The notes under the pieces: model-generated
Databases searched by the model: none
Told to the model about the DNA's origin: nothing
Seen by the model: the letters and a program-made list of their open reading frames with translations, nothing else
Shown: positions 25,458 to 33,936 of the stretch, one piece after another
Numbering within the stretch: the first letter of the stretch is position 1
Layout: each line of letters opens with the position of its first letter
Assembly: GCA_017409825.1 (NCBI GenBank)
Contig: JAFQRZ010000012.1
Location: 1 to 64,000 of the forward strand
Direction of reading: 5' to 3'
Source of the DNA: Agathobacter sp.
GTDB lineage: Bacteria > Bacillota > Clostridia > Lachnospirales > Lachnospiraceae
DNA: 64,000 nucleotides
Position numbers and translations under genes: made by a program

Positions 25458-25671
25458 CTTGAAACTAAGTAGTTTCTCCAAAAAAAGAAACGCGGCTTAT
25501 ATATATTTAAAACTAGACCTTTAGCGGTAGTCGTTACTTAATGAGTAGCAAGTGTTAGCTTGATACGAATTTAGTAACGCGACGTCACCGCTAAGAGCGA
25601 GAGCGTGTCTAGACTTTAAATATATATAAGCCGCGTTTCGAAGTATTTAGATAAAACTACTTAGTTTCAAG
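25458..25671. repeat. outer inverted repeat around element F
   Basis: 18-nt arms at 25458-25475 and 25654-25671 enclose element F. The right arm contains the last codons and stop of uxaC, so the left arm is an inverted copy of a gene end, as seen at uxuA. Confidence 0.7.
25487..25639 (+). repeat. family-1 structured palindromic element, copy F
   Basis: A 153-bp element with perfect 25-nt outer arms (25487-25511, 25615-25639), extended by CTAGAC/GTCTAG. The core on the plus strand is nearly the same as copy A on the minus strand. On the minus strand the left arm runs into TTTTTTT, so it probably terminates the uxaC transcript. Confidence 0.85.
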
Positions 25672-27078
25672 ATCAAATCCAAAATATCTTACTGCATTAT
25701 TATATGCAAGACCTTTTGCAATCTTTTCTAATGCTTTTTCATCATTTGGATATTCGCCATTTTCAACCCATCCACCGATAAGTTCACAAGCGATACGACG
25801 GAAGTATTCATGTCTTGTGTATGATAAGAAGCTACGAGAGTCTGTTAACATACCGATGAAGTTTCCGAGCAATCCAAGGTTTGCAAGAGATACCATCTGG
25901 TCAATCATACCCTGTTTGTTATCATTGAACCACCAAGCAGAACCCTGCTGAATCTTGCCTACACATGAAGAATCCTGGAAGCATCCAAGGATTGTTCCGA
26001 TAGCTGCGTTGTCGATTGGGTTTAATGAATAAAGGATTGTCTTTGGCAACTGGTCTGAGCTAGCTAATGCATTTAAGAAATCAGCCATTTCAGATGATGG
26101 TGTATAGTTGCTAATACAGTCAATACCAGCATCTGGTCCAAGTTTACGGAAGATACTCTGGTTGTTATCACGTTTTACACCATAGTGAAGCTGCATTACC
26201 CAGTTTTTCTTGTGGTATTCTTTTCCAAGTTCTACCATGAAAGCTGTTTCGAATTTCTTCACTTCTACTTTAGAAACAAGTTCGCCAGCAAGACGTTTTG
26301 CAACGATTGCTTCTACTTCTTCTGCTGTAGCTGGTTCATACATTACATAATCTAAGCTGTGGTCAGAGATTGTACATCCATTTTCGTTGAAGTAATCAAG
26401 ACGTACTCTTAACGCTTCGATTAATGTAGCAAATGAGTTTACAGTTACACCAGAAACTTCTGATAATTTTGCACAGTAATCAACGAAACCTGGTTTGTTG
26501 ATACCCATGGCTTTTTCAGGTCTCCAAGCTGGAACTACCTGTACATCAAATGTTTCATCTGCTTTGATTTTCTGATGCCATTCCAATGTATCTACAGGAT
26601 CATCTGTCGTACATACTAATGTAACATTAGACATTTTGATAAGTCCACGTGCAGAGTATTCTGGCTGCTGTAATTTTTCGTTACAGATATTCCATACTTC
26701 TTCTGCTGTTTCACCACAGAGGTGTCCTTCATATCCGAAGTATCTCTGTAATTCTAAATGGCTCCAGTGATATAATGGGTTTCCGATAGCCATTTCAAGT
26801 GTTTCAGCCCATTTCTGGAATTTTTCTCTGTCTGTTGCGTCACCTGTGATGTATCTTTCTTCTACACCATTAGAACGCATCTGACGCCATTTGTAATGGT
26901 CAGCACCAAGCCAAACCTGTGTAATGTTTTCAAATTTTCTGTCTTCATAGATTTCCTGTGGATTGATGTGGCAGTGGTAATCCAATACTGGAGTTACAAC
27001 TGGAGATGCATAATCATGATACAGATGTTTTGCTGTATCTGTTGTTAAAAGGAAATCTTTGTCCATAAATTTTTTCAT
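25657..27078 (-). CDS. uxaC: glucuronate isomerase
   Basis: Amidohydrolase-like isomerase of 473 aa interconverting D-glucuronate with D-fructuronate, and D-galacturonate with D-tagaturonate. DYHCHINPQEI near 33-43 carries N-terminal metal ligands, and the LHYGVKRDNNQSIFRKLGPDAG segment near 300 is typical of the family. GGGGAAAA precedes ATG. It is last in the order uxuB-kdgA-kdgK-uxaC and lies 26 nt after kdgK. The 3' end is embedded in an inverted repeat with element F. Confidence 0.97.
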   Translation of the reverse strand: MKKFMDKDFLLTTDTAKHLYHDYASPVVTPVLDYHCHINPQEIYEDRKFENITQVWLGADHYKWRQMRSNGVEERYITGDATDREKFQKWAETLEMAIGNPLYHWSHLELQRYFGYEGHLCGETAEEVWNICNEKLQQPEYSARGLIKMSNVTLVCTTDDPVDTLEWHQKIKADETFDVQVVPAWRPEKAMGINKPGFVDYCAKLSEVSGVTVNSFATLIEALRVRLDYFNENGCTISDHSLDYVMYEPATAEEVEAIVAKRLAGELVSKVEVKKFETAFMVELGKEYHKKNWVMQLHYGVKRDNNQSIFRKLGPDAGIDCISNYTPSSEMADFLNALASSDQLPKTILYSLNPIDNAAIGTILGCFQDSSCVGKIQQGSAWWFNDNKQGMIDQMVSLANLGLLGNFIGMLTDSRSFLSYTRHEYFRRIACELIGGWVENGEYPNDEKALEKIAKGLAYNNAVRYFGFDLETK

Positions 27079-27104
27079 TGTTAATTTTCCCCGTTCTTTC
27101 TTTT

Positions 27105-28130
27105 TTAACGTTTCATTTCGCTTACATAACCGCCTGTATGGTTATGATCTGCAATAAGGTTATCAATTTCTTCCAAGTCCATAGATGGCATATCGCCAGG
27201 AATGGTGTTCTTACCTGCACTACGTGCATTACCATAAGCAAGTGCTTTCTGGCAATCCATATCATATTTCAACAAGCCATAAAGAACACCTGCACAATAC
27301 TGGTCACCACTACCAATACGGTCGATAACTTCGATGTTTCTGTATGGTTCTTCTTCATAATACTTGTCTTCTTTTGCATTATAAATAACGGAACCGAAGC
27401 TGTGCTGTTTTGGGCTGTGTACCGTTCTCTGCGTTGCAGCTACGATAGAAATTGGATATTCCTCTGTAAAGCTCTTTAAAATCTGTTTCAAATCGCCTTC
27501 TTTTTTGAAGGTCAAACGTGCCGTATCTTCCGAACAGAAGAATACGTCTACATAAGGCAAAATACCTTCAATACATTCTTTCGCTTCTTCACCTGTCCAA
27601 AGGTTGCCACGGAAGTTTACGTCAAAGGAAATCATAACACCATTTTCCTTGAACTTCTTAATCATCTCGATGGTAGTTTCTCTACAATCTTTGCTGAGCG
27701 CCAAAGTAATACCTGATGTGTGGAAACATCTCGTATTGGTGTACATTTCTTCATCAATATCTCCAATGTGGAGTCTTGTGATGGAAGAATTCGCTCTGTC
27801 GTATACAACCTGTGGTTTTCTTGGGAAAGCACCCATTTCATAGTAGTAAATACCTAAACGGGCATCTTTCTCATGATCATAAATCAAATAGTCGTCACTT
27901 ACACCATTGAAACGAACTTTATTTCGAACGAAATCACCAAGTGCAGAATCTGGAATCTTGGAAACCACGCCAGTGCGTAAACCGTTCAGCGAAACCCCAC
28001 ACGCAACGTTCAGTTCAGCACCACCGATGTGTTTTTCAAACATCTTACACTTTGAAATACGCTCATTTCCTTGTGGTGAAAGACGAAGCATAATTTCCCC
28101 AAGGGTAAGTAAATCAAATTTCTTATCCAT
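27105..28130 (-). CDS. kdgK: second 2-keto-3-deoxygluconate kinase, PfkB family
   Basis: PfkB-type kinase of 341 aa, paralogous to the protein at 21029. The N-terminal LLTLGEIMLRLSPQGNER and the C-terminal DRIGSGDQYCAGVLYG with the catalytic aspartate are present; the residues after GD (QYC) differ from the SFA of the other copy. AGGAG precedes ATG. Position between kdgA and uxaC supports KDG as substrate, but the divergence from the other copy leaves room for a different acid sugar. It sits 72 nt after kdgA, with a hairpin in between. Confidence 0.82.
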   Translation of the reverse strand: MDKKFDLLTLGEIMLRLSPQGNERISKCKMFEKHIGGAELNVACGVSLNGLRTGVVSKIPDSALGDFVRNKVRFNGVSDDYLIYDHEKDARLGIYYYEMGAFPRKPQVVYDRANSSITRLHIGDIDEEMYTNTRCFHTSGITLALSKDCRETTIEMIKKFKENGVMISFDVNFRGNLWTGEEAKECIEGILPYVDVFFCSEDTARLTFKKEGDLKQILKSFTEEYPISIVAATQRTVHSPKQHSFGSVIYNAKEDKYYEEEPYRNIEVIDRIGSGDQYCAGVLYGLLKYDMDCQKALAYGNARSAGKNTIPGDMPSMDLEEIDNLIADHNHTGGYVSEMKR

Positions 28131-28160
28131 ACCTTATTCTCCTAAATAAATAAAAGCAAA

Positions 28161-28189
28161 TATAGGCTGTCGTGAATCGACAGCCTATA
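28161..28189 (-). terminator. intercistronic hairpin between kdgA and kdgK
   Basis: A perfect 12-bp stem (28161-28172/28178-28189) with a TGAAT loop inside the operon. Lacking a run of T it is more likely an RNA-stability or attenuation element than a full terminator. Confidence 0.55.
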
Positions 28190-28202
28190 CATAAATATTT
28201 GA

Positions 28203-28841
28203 TTAGCCACGCATTTCTTTTACGATTGCTGCTGCTTCAGCTGTTAATTCTTTAATCTTTTCGAAATCACCAGCTTTGATTAAATCACCAGAGCACATCC
28301 AGCTACCGCCACAAGCGATAATTCTGTCGTATGCTAAGTAATCTCTTACGTTTGATGGGCTGATTCCGCCTGTTGGCATGAATTTAAGGCTTACGTATGG
28401 AGCTGCAAGAGCTTTAATCATTTTAAGTCCGCCTGCTGGTTCAGCTGGGAAGAATTTAACTACTTCTAAGCCGTTTTCGATACCCTGTTCCATATCAGAA
28501 GCGTTTGCTGTACCTGGAGTAATGCAGATGCCTTTTTCTACACAGTATTTAACGATTCTTGGGTTTAAACCTGGGCTTACGATGAATTCAGCACCAGCTG
28601 CTACTGCACGGTCAACCTGTTCAGTTGTGATAACTGTACCAGCGCCAAGTAACATATCTGGGAATTTTTCTTTCATGATGCGGATTGATTCTTCAGCAGC
28701 ATCTGTACGGAAAGTAACTTCTGCACATGGAAGTCCACCTTCGATAAGAGCTTTTGCTAATGGTTCAGCATCTTTCACATCGTTGATAACTACTACTGGA
28801 ATAATACCAGTTTTCTGGATTTTTTCTAATACTGGATTCAT
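28203..28841 (-). CDS. kdgA: KDPG/KHG aldolase
   Basis: Class I aldolase of 212 aa splitting 2-keto-3-deoxy-6-phosphogluconate into pyruvate and glyceraldehyde 3-phosphate. The catalytic glutamate is in EVTFRT (about 41), and the Schiff-base lysine near 129 in VVKFFPAEPAGG. Length is standard. AAAAGGAGAGG precedes ATG. It follows uxuB by 24 nt in the same operon and completes the hexuronate pathway. Confidence 0.96.
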   Translation of the reverse strand: MNPVLEKIQKTGIIPVVVINDVKDAEPLAKALIEGGLPCAEVTFRTDAAEESIRIMKEKFPDMLLGAGTVITTEQVDRAVAAGAEFIVSPGLNPRIVKYCVEKGICITPGTANASDMEQGIENGLEVVKFFPAEPAGGLKMIKALAAPYVSLKFMPTGGISPSNVRDYLAYDRIIACGGSWMCSGDLIKAGDFEKIKELTAEAAAIVKEMRG

Positions 28842-28865
28842 AATATATACCTCTCCTTTTTAATA

Positions 28866-30470
28866 TTAAACGTATTTTTTAAGTGTAGCTCTAACTGCAC
28901 CAGGACCAGCGATTAATTCTGTGAAGTACTGTACTGTTAAATCAGCAAGTCCAACTTCATAAAGGTCTACACCAAAGATAGCTTTGTTTGTAAGTAATGG
29001 TTTGATTGTTTCTTCAACGTCTGTATCACCAAGCTTGATGCCAGCAACGATTGGGCAAACAGTATCAAGCAATGGATCTGGGCTGAGTTCGAATGCTTCG
29101 CCGTTGTCATCGATAGCCATTAAATATCTCATCCATCCTGCAAATACCATAGGGATTAATTTGAGTTCTCCAAGGTCTTTGCCGTCTTTGATGTAATTCT
29201 TAATTGTTTCACCGAAACGGATTGCAAGTTTCTGAGATGTATCAGTAGCAATACGCTGTGGTGTATCAGGCATGAATGGGTTTGGAATACGAACGTTAAG
29301 TACTGTATCGATGAATTCTTTTGGATCAAGGATACCAGGGTTAACTACTACTGGAAGACCTTCTACGTATCCAACTCTTTCAACGAGTTTCTTAAGTTCT
29401 GCGTCTTTCATTTCTTCAGAAATCTTTTCGTATCCAAGTAAGCAACCGAATACTGCAAGAGTTGTATGAAGTGGGTTAAGACATGTACAAACTTTCATTC
29501 TTTCTACTTTGTCTACTGTTTCGCGTTCTGTGAAAATGAATACTTCTTCTAATTCTGCTGGACGTCCGTTAGGGAACCAGTCTTCGATTACAAGGTATTC
29601 TGTTTCTTCTGCATTAACGAATGGAGCTACATAAGTATTCTTAGATGTGATAACTGGTTCAAGACCTGTAATATCATCTTCGTTAAGGATAGCTTCTACA
29701 GAAGCATCTGGTCTTGGTGTAATCTTATCAATCATTGACCATGGGAATGCAACTTTGTTTCTATCGTTGATGTAATCAACAAATCCCTGATCTACTAAGC
29801 CATTTTTAGCCCAGCCTTCTGCGAATGCATTGATAGCTGCGTATAATTTGTCACCATTGTGTGAGCAGTTGTCCATAGAAACCATAGAAACTGGTGCAGC
29901 ACCGTTCTGGTAACGTGTTACTAATAAAGAAGCAACTTTACCAATGTAGCTAGCTGGTTTAGCAGGACCGTTAGCCATGTCAGCAACTACTGCTGGAAGC
30001 ATTTCGCCTTTACCATCTACAAGGCTGTAACCTTTTTCTGTAATTGTGAATGAACACATCTGTAAAGAATCTTTACAGAAGATTTCTTTTAATCTTGAGT
30101 ATTCAGCATCGTCTTCTGAATCAAGTACACATGATTCTACAACAGCACCTACAACTGTTTTTTCGATTGTACCGTTTGCTTTTAATGTAACGAGGATTGT
30201 GTAATCATCGTGTGGACGGTTCATTTTCTGTACGATTTCATAGTCGAAACCTTCAGCAACGATAAGACCTCTGTCCATTTTGCCGCTGTTTAAGATTTTC
30301 TGCATATCATTTGCCTGGAACGCACGGAAAATATTTCCTGCACCAAAGTGAATCCAGAATGGATTTTCTTTTGTAGCAGCTGTAACTGCTTCTCTGTCGA
30401 ACTGTGGGAGGTTGTAACCTTTCGCTTCCCACTCTGCACGGTTCTGTAAACCTACATTACTTAATTCCAT
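28866..30470 (-). CDS. uxuB: fructuronate reductase (mannitol dehydrogenase family)
   Basis: Long-chain polyol dehydrogenase of 534 aa, expected to reduce D-fructuronate to D-mannonate with NADH. The N-terminal FWIHFGAGNIFRAFQ nucleotide-binding segment (near 36-50), the SMDNCSHNGDKL motif with the catalytic lysine (about 200) and CLNPLHTTLA (about 338) are family signatures. The ATG at 30470 has AGGAG 9 nt upstream; the longer frame contains promoter sequence. First gene of the minus-strand hexuronate operon. Tagaturonate reductase (UxaB) is a close relative, but uxuA nearby favours UxuB. Confidence 0.88.
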   Translation of the reverse strand: MELSNVGLQNRAEWEAKGYNLPQFDREAVTAATKENPFWIHFGAGNIFRAFQANDMQKILNSGKMDRGLIVAEGFDYEIVQKMNRPHDDYTILVTLKANGTIEKTVVGAVVESCVLDSEDDAEYSRLKEIFCKDSLQMCSFTITEKGYSLVDGKGEMLPAVVADMANGPAKPASYIGKVASLLVTRYQNGAAPVSMVSMDNCSHNGDKLYAAINAFAEGWAKNGLVDQGFVDYINDRNKVAFPWSMIDKITPRPDASVEAILNEDDITGLEPVITSKNTYVAPFVNAEETEYLVIEDWFPNGRPAELEEVFIFTERETVDKVERMKVCTCLNPLHTTLAVFGCLLGYEKISEEMKDAELKKLVERVGYVEGLPVVVNPGILDPKEFIDTVLNVRIPNPFMPDTPQRIATDTSQKLAIRFGETIKNYIKDGKDLGELKLIPMVFAGWMRYLMAIDDNGEAFELSPDPLLDTVCPIVAGIKLGDTDVEETIKPLLTNKAIFGVDLYEVGLADLTVQYFTELIAGPGAVRATLKKYV

Positions 30471-30519
30471 AGTATTAACGATCTCCTTTCGTTTTGACAC
30501 TTTATTCATGTTACCTAAT

Positions 30520-30570
30520 ATTATAAGGCTTTTCCAATAAAACCGCAAGATATTTTATACAAGTATACAT
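30520..30570 (-). promoter_or_regulatory. promoter and operator region of uxuB
   Basis: TTGCGG (30548-30543), 17-nt spacer, TATAAT (30525-30520). Upstream is AAGTATACAT (30561-30570), part of TGTATACTTGTATA on the minus strand, similar to the GntR-type sites at 20862 and 47000. A second possible promoter (TTGAAG, TATAAA) has this site in its spacer. Confidence 0.5.
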
Positions 30571-30609
30571 TATGTCTTCAAAGAAATTTGTGTACTTTTC
30601 ATAATACAA

Positions 30610-30646
30610 AAGGGAATGCCAAAAATTCCTTTATTGACATTCCCTT
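30610..30646 (-). terminator. terminator of the GH5 gene
   Basis: Stem AAGGGAATG/CATTCCCTT (30610-30618/30638-30646), extended past a mismatch, followed on the minus strand by TTTTGTATT. Confidence 0.75.
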
Positions 30647-30653
30647 AGACAAA

Positions 30654-32021
30654 CTATTTTTTATTGTATTCCTGAATTACATCATATAGTGTAGCTGTTA
30701 CACAATTTTCGGTTTTTACCTTTTCACAGGTTGCCAAATATTCCTCATAGGTACAAGTCGCAATATTGCATTTGGTATCCTCATTTTCTGTAATCGCTTT
30801 AAGCTGGCAGGTATAAACGCCCCAAGAAGTGGTCCACCAGCCGGTAACGGTCGATTTATAATTCCAAATCGTCCACGAATAATTTCTCTGGTCCAAAAGC
30901 GCAAATGTATCTGCCCAGGCTTCCCTATCCTCAAACAAGGTAAACTCTCCAATAAGCACCGGCACATCATAATCGCGTCCAATATTATACAAGTCGTAAT
31001 ATGCATACAGCAGTTCATTTGGCAAAATATTGGACCACCAATTATACCAATGATATTCGTACTGCACATTTTCCCAGCCATAATCTACAGGATCTGGAAG
31101 CTTGCCAAAATCCCAGCAGCCTTCCATCGTAATCACATGCGCATCTCCGTTGGCACGAATCACATCATAAATTTGGTCAAACACTTCCCAGCATTCTGGA
31201 GTCGTCTGTGTGTTATATTCATAGGTTGGCTCATTTAATATATCATAGGTTGCAATCCACTTGCCGAGCTCCGGCTTGGTCTCGGTATAATGCTTGGAAA
31301 CGAATCTCCAAAGCTCTACTGTCGCTTTCACATTTTCTTCACTGGTCCAAAGTCCTGCTACCCTGTCTTTTCGACCAGAGTGTTCGAAACCATTCTGGCT
31401 ACCTGGTGCACCGTGCAAATCAAGCACTACATATAACTCCTGCTTTGCAGCCTCTTCCATAAACCAGTCAAGGTAAGCAAAAGCATCTTCTTCTGATTTT
31501 AAGGTAAGGTCTTCATTTAAAATATTTAGATAATAGAATGGAAGACGGATGGTATTCATCTGCAAATCTTCTTTGATGATACGGAAATCTTCTTCTGTGA
31601 AAAAAGCATCCCAATAAATTCTCATCAATTCTTCCATATCGTAGGTATTTAAGTTTGGATTTGACTTAATTCCTTCACGAAATTCTTCTTCCGTAAATTC
31701 TGGATACTGAATATTGTTGTCTGCATCCTTCACATAAGAACCATCTTCATTCTTCAACGGTTCCAACGCAAACGGACTCATCCAGCCTTCCTGTAAAAGA
31801 ATCTGGCCTGCATTGATACCATGTAAAACAAGCTGGTTTCCTTCTGCGTCGTAAAGAGATTTGCCTGACGCCTGCACTAAGCCGGTCGTGTTTTCGATTT
31901 TGTTTATTTTTTCTTCATAAGTATAATTCTGCGAATATGTAACAAAACAATCTAAGAAAATGACCACTGCCAAAAGAATTACACCTACAAATAAAAATAC
32001 ATTTTTTACTATTTTTTTCAT
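30654..32021 (-). CDS. membrane-anchored family 5 glycoside hydrolase
   Basis: Protein of 455 aa with an N-terminal membrane anchor or uncleaved signal (about 5-27), then a (beta/alpha)8 GH5-type catalytic domain outside the cell. The acid/base glutamate is E264 in ILNEPT and the nucleophile E359 in VLIGEFT; LVLHGIN (near 65) and the HG pair near 203 are also typical. It probably cleaves beta-glucans or related plant polysaccharide; the subfamily was not determined. It lies next to the hexuronate genes but is separated by a terminator, so co-regulation is not shown. Confidence 0.85.
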   Translation of the reverse strand: MKKIVKNVFLFVGVILLAVVIFLDCFVTYSQNYTYEEKINKIENTTGLVQASGKSLYDAEGNQLVLHGINAGQILLQEGWMSPFALEPLKNEDGSYVKDADNNIQYPEFTEEEFREGIKSNPNLNTYDMEELMRIYWDAFFTEEDFRIIKEDLQMNTIRLPFYYLNILNEDLTLKSEEDAFAYLDWFMEEAAKQELYVVLDLHGAPGSQNGFEHSGRKDRVAGLWTSEENVKATVELWRFVSKHYTETKPELGKWIATYDILNEPTYEYNTQTTPECWEVFDQIYDVIRANGDAHVITMEGCWDFGKLPDPVDYGWENVQYEYHWYNWWSNILPNELLYAYYDLYNIGRDYDVPVLIGEFTLFEDREAWADTFALLDQRNYSWTIWNYKSTVTGWWTTSWGVYTCQLKAITENEDTKCNIATCTYEEYLATCEKVKTENCVTATLYDVIQEYNKK

Positions 32022-32089
32022 AATATTCCCCTCATTTGTTCTTCATTTATTAGATGCAAGCCCATAAAATAATTCGTTTCAGAACGTAA

Positions 32090-32241
32090 GAAGTGGAGCT
32101 TACTATATGTTAAATGAACACCTTTAAGCGGCCGTCGTTACTTAATAAGCGGCGATGTAAATCGTCGCGAATTTAGTAACGCAACGAGTCCGCTTAGAGC
32201 GAAAGTCGTGTGTGAAGTTAACATATAGCAAGCTCCACTTC
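32090..32241 (+). repeat. family-1 structured palindromic element, copy G
   Basis: A 152-bp element with 24-nt arms (32090-32113, 32218-32241) carrying one mismatch. The core on the plus strand keeps ACACCTTTAAGCGG, GTTACTTAATAAG, CGAATTTAGTAACG and CCGCTTAGAGCGAAAG. The apical stem GCGGCGAT/ATCGTCGC differs from copies A, B and F but still pairs. AAAATAATT and AATTATTTT sequences flank the element, the latter overlapping the serS stop. Confidence 0.85.
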
Positions 32242-32262
32242 GTAAATTTTAGAACATGCTAA

Positions 32263-33552
32263 TTATTTTACAGGAATAAGTTTTTCCTTACCACCCATGT
32301 ATGGGCGAAGTGCTACTGGAATATTTACACTTCCATCTGCATTTAAGTTATTCTCTAAGAATGCGATAAGCATACGTGGTGGTGCAACTACAGTATTATT
32401 CAATGTGTGTGCAAAATATTTATTATTATTTGCGTCTTTCACACGGATTTTCAATCTTCTAGCCTGTGCATCACCTAAGTTCGAACAGCTACCTACTTCG
32501 AAGTATTTCTTCTGACGTGGGCTCCATGCTTCTACGTCACAAGATTTCACTTTAAGGTCTGCTAAGTCACCAGAACAGCATTCTAATGTACGAACAGGGA
32601 TATCTAAGCTACGGAATAAATCAACTGTATTTTTCCATAATACATCATAGTATTTTGGTGATTCTTCTGGCTTACAAACTACAATCATTTCCTGTTTTTC
32701 AAACTGGTGAATACGGTATACACCACGTTCTTCGATACCATGTGCACCTTTTTCTTTACGGAAACATGGTGAGTAGCTGGTAAGTGTCTGTGGTAATGTA
32801 GCTTCATCATTTAATGTGTCGATGAATTTACCAATCATAGAGTGTTCTGATGTACCGATGAGGTAAAGGTCTTCTCCTTCAATCTTGTACATCATAGCAT
32901 CCATTTCTTCGAAACTCATAACGCCAGTAACTACGTTGGAACGAATCATGAAAGGTGGGATGCAGTATGTGAATCCACGATCAATCATGAAATCTCTCGC
33001 ATAAGAAATAACTGCCGAATGAATTCTAGCAATATCTCCCATAAGATAATAGAAACCATTTCCTGCTACTTTGCCTGCAGCTTCCATATCAATACCATTA
33101 AATTTTTCCATAATTTCAGTATGGTATGGAATATCAAAATCTGGAACTACTGGTTCACCGAATTTTTCGATTTCTACGTTACAGCTATCGTCTGGGCCAA
33201 TAGGTACAGATGGATCAATGATGTTTGGGATTGTCATCATGATTTTCGTAACTTTTTCATTTAATTCTTTTTCTAAAACTTCAAGCTCTGCAAGACGAGC
33301 AGCATTTGCACTTACCTGTGCCTTTACTTCTTCTGCTTCTTCTTTCTTGCCCTGACCCATTAACATACCAATCTGCTTGGAAAGTTTATTTCTGTTGGCA
33401 CGGATTTCATCAGCTTCCTGCTGTGTCTTACGTGCCTGCTCATCTAATTCAATTACTTCGTCTACTAATGGAAGTTTGTGTTCCTGAAATTTCTTACGGA
33501 TATTTTCTTTTACAACTTCAGGATTTTCTCTTAAAAATTTAATATCAATCAT
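32263..33552 (-). CDS. serS: seryl-tRNA synthetase
   Basis: Class II synthetase of 429 aa charging tRNA-Ser and tRNA-Sec. An N-terminal coiled-coil arm (about 25-110) for tRNA binding is followed by the catalytic core with motif 2 (TLTSYSPCFRKEKGAHGIEE, near 264-283) and motif 3 (NNTVVAPPRMLIAFLE). GGAGGCAAT precedes ATG. No T-box was seen in the 96-nt spacer upstream. Confidence 0.97.
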   Translation of the reverse strand: MIDIKFLRENPEVVKENIRKKFQEHKLPLVDEVIELDEQARKTQQEADEIRANRNKLSKQIGMLMGQGKKEEAEEVKAQVSANAARLAELEVLEKELNEKVTKIMMTIPNIIDPSVPIGPDDSCNVEIEKFGEPVVPDFDIPYHTEIMEKFNGIDMEAAGKVAGNGFYYLMGDIARIHSAVISYARDFMIDRGFTYCIPPFMIRSNVVTGVMSFEEMDAMMYKIEGEDLYLIGTSEHSMIGKFIDTLNDEATLPQTLTSYSPCFRKEKGAHGIEERGVYRIHQFEKQEMIVVCKPEESPKYYDVLWKNTVDLFRSLDIPVRTLECCSGDLADLKVKSCDVEAWSPRQKKYFEVGSCSNLGDAQARRLKIRVKDANNNKYFAHTLNNTVVAPPRMLIAFLENNLNADGSVNIPVALRPYMGGKEKLIPVK

Positions 33553-33648
33553 ATTGCCTCCAAATTTATCCTTAAATCATTATCTGCTATTGTACTATTT
33601 TCTATACGAAAAATCAAGAAAGACCTGCATATTCTTGGCAAATTATGT

Positions 33649-33921
33649 CTACGAAAACACATAGCATACAGCAATAAATTCCAACAGGCAAATCGCTGGT
33701 GCGCCATATTTAAAATACCAGTGCTTGGTCTTGTGGCGAAACACCTCCATGCCTAACCATATACCCGCACCGCCACCAGCAAATGCGATACCAAACAACG
33801 TCTTTTCCGGAATACGCCATGCATTCGCTTTGGCCTTCGCCTTATCAATACCCATGGCACAAAATCCAACCATGCTCATAAACACCATAAATATCAACGC
33901 AATTTTTAACCCTTCGCTCAT
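33649..33921 (-). CDS. DUF1294 membrane protein
   Basis: Protein of 90 aa with three hydrophobic segments and the DUF1294 pattern: GIDKAKAKANAWRIPE followed by LFGIAFAGGGAGIWLGM and HKTKHWYFKYG. Function is unknown; some relatives are fused to cold-shock domains. It lies 15 nt after the HTH-Uma2 gene and may be co-transcribed with it. Confidence 0.85.
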   Translation of the reverse strand: MSEGLKIALIFMVFMSMVGFCAMGIDKAKAKANAWRIPEKTLFGIAFAGGGAGIWLGMEVFRHKTKHWYFKYGAPAICLLEFIAVCYVFS

Positions 33922-33936
33922 ATACTTTCCCTCTCT

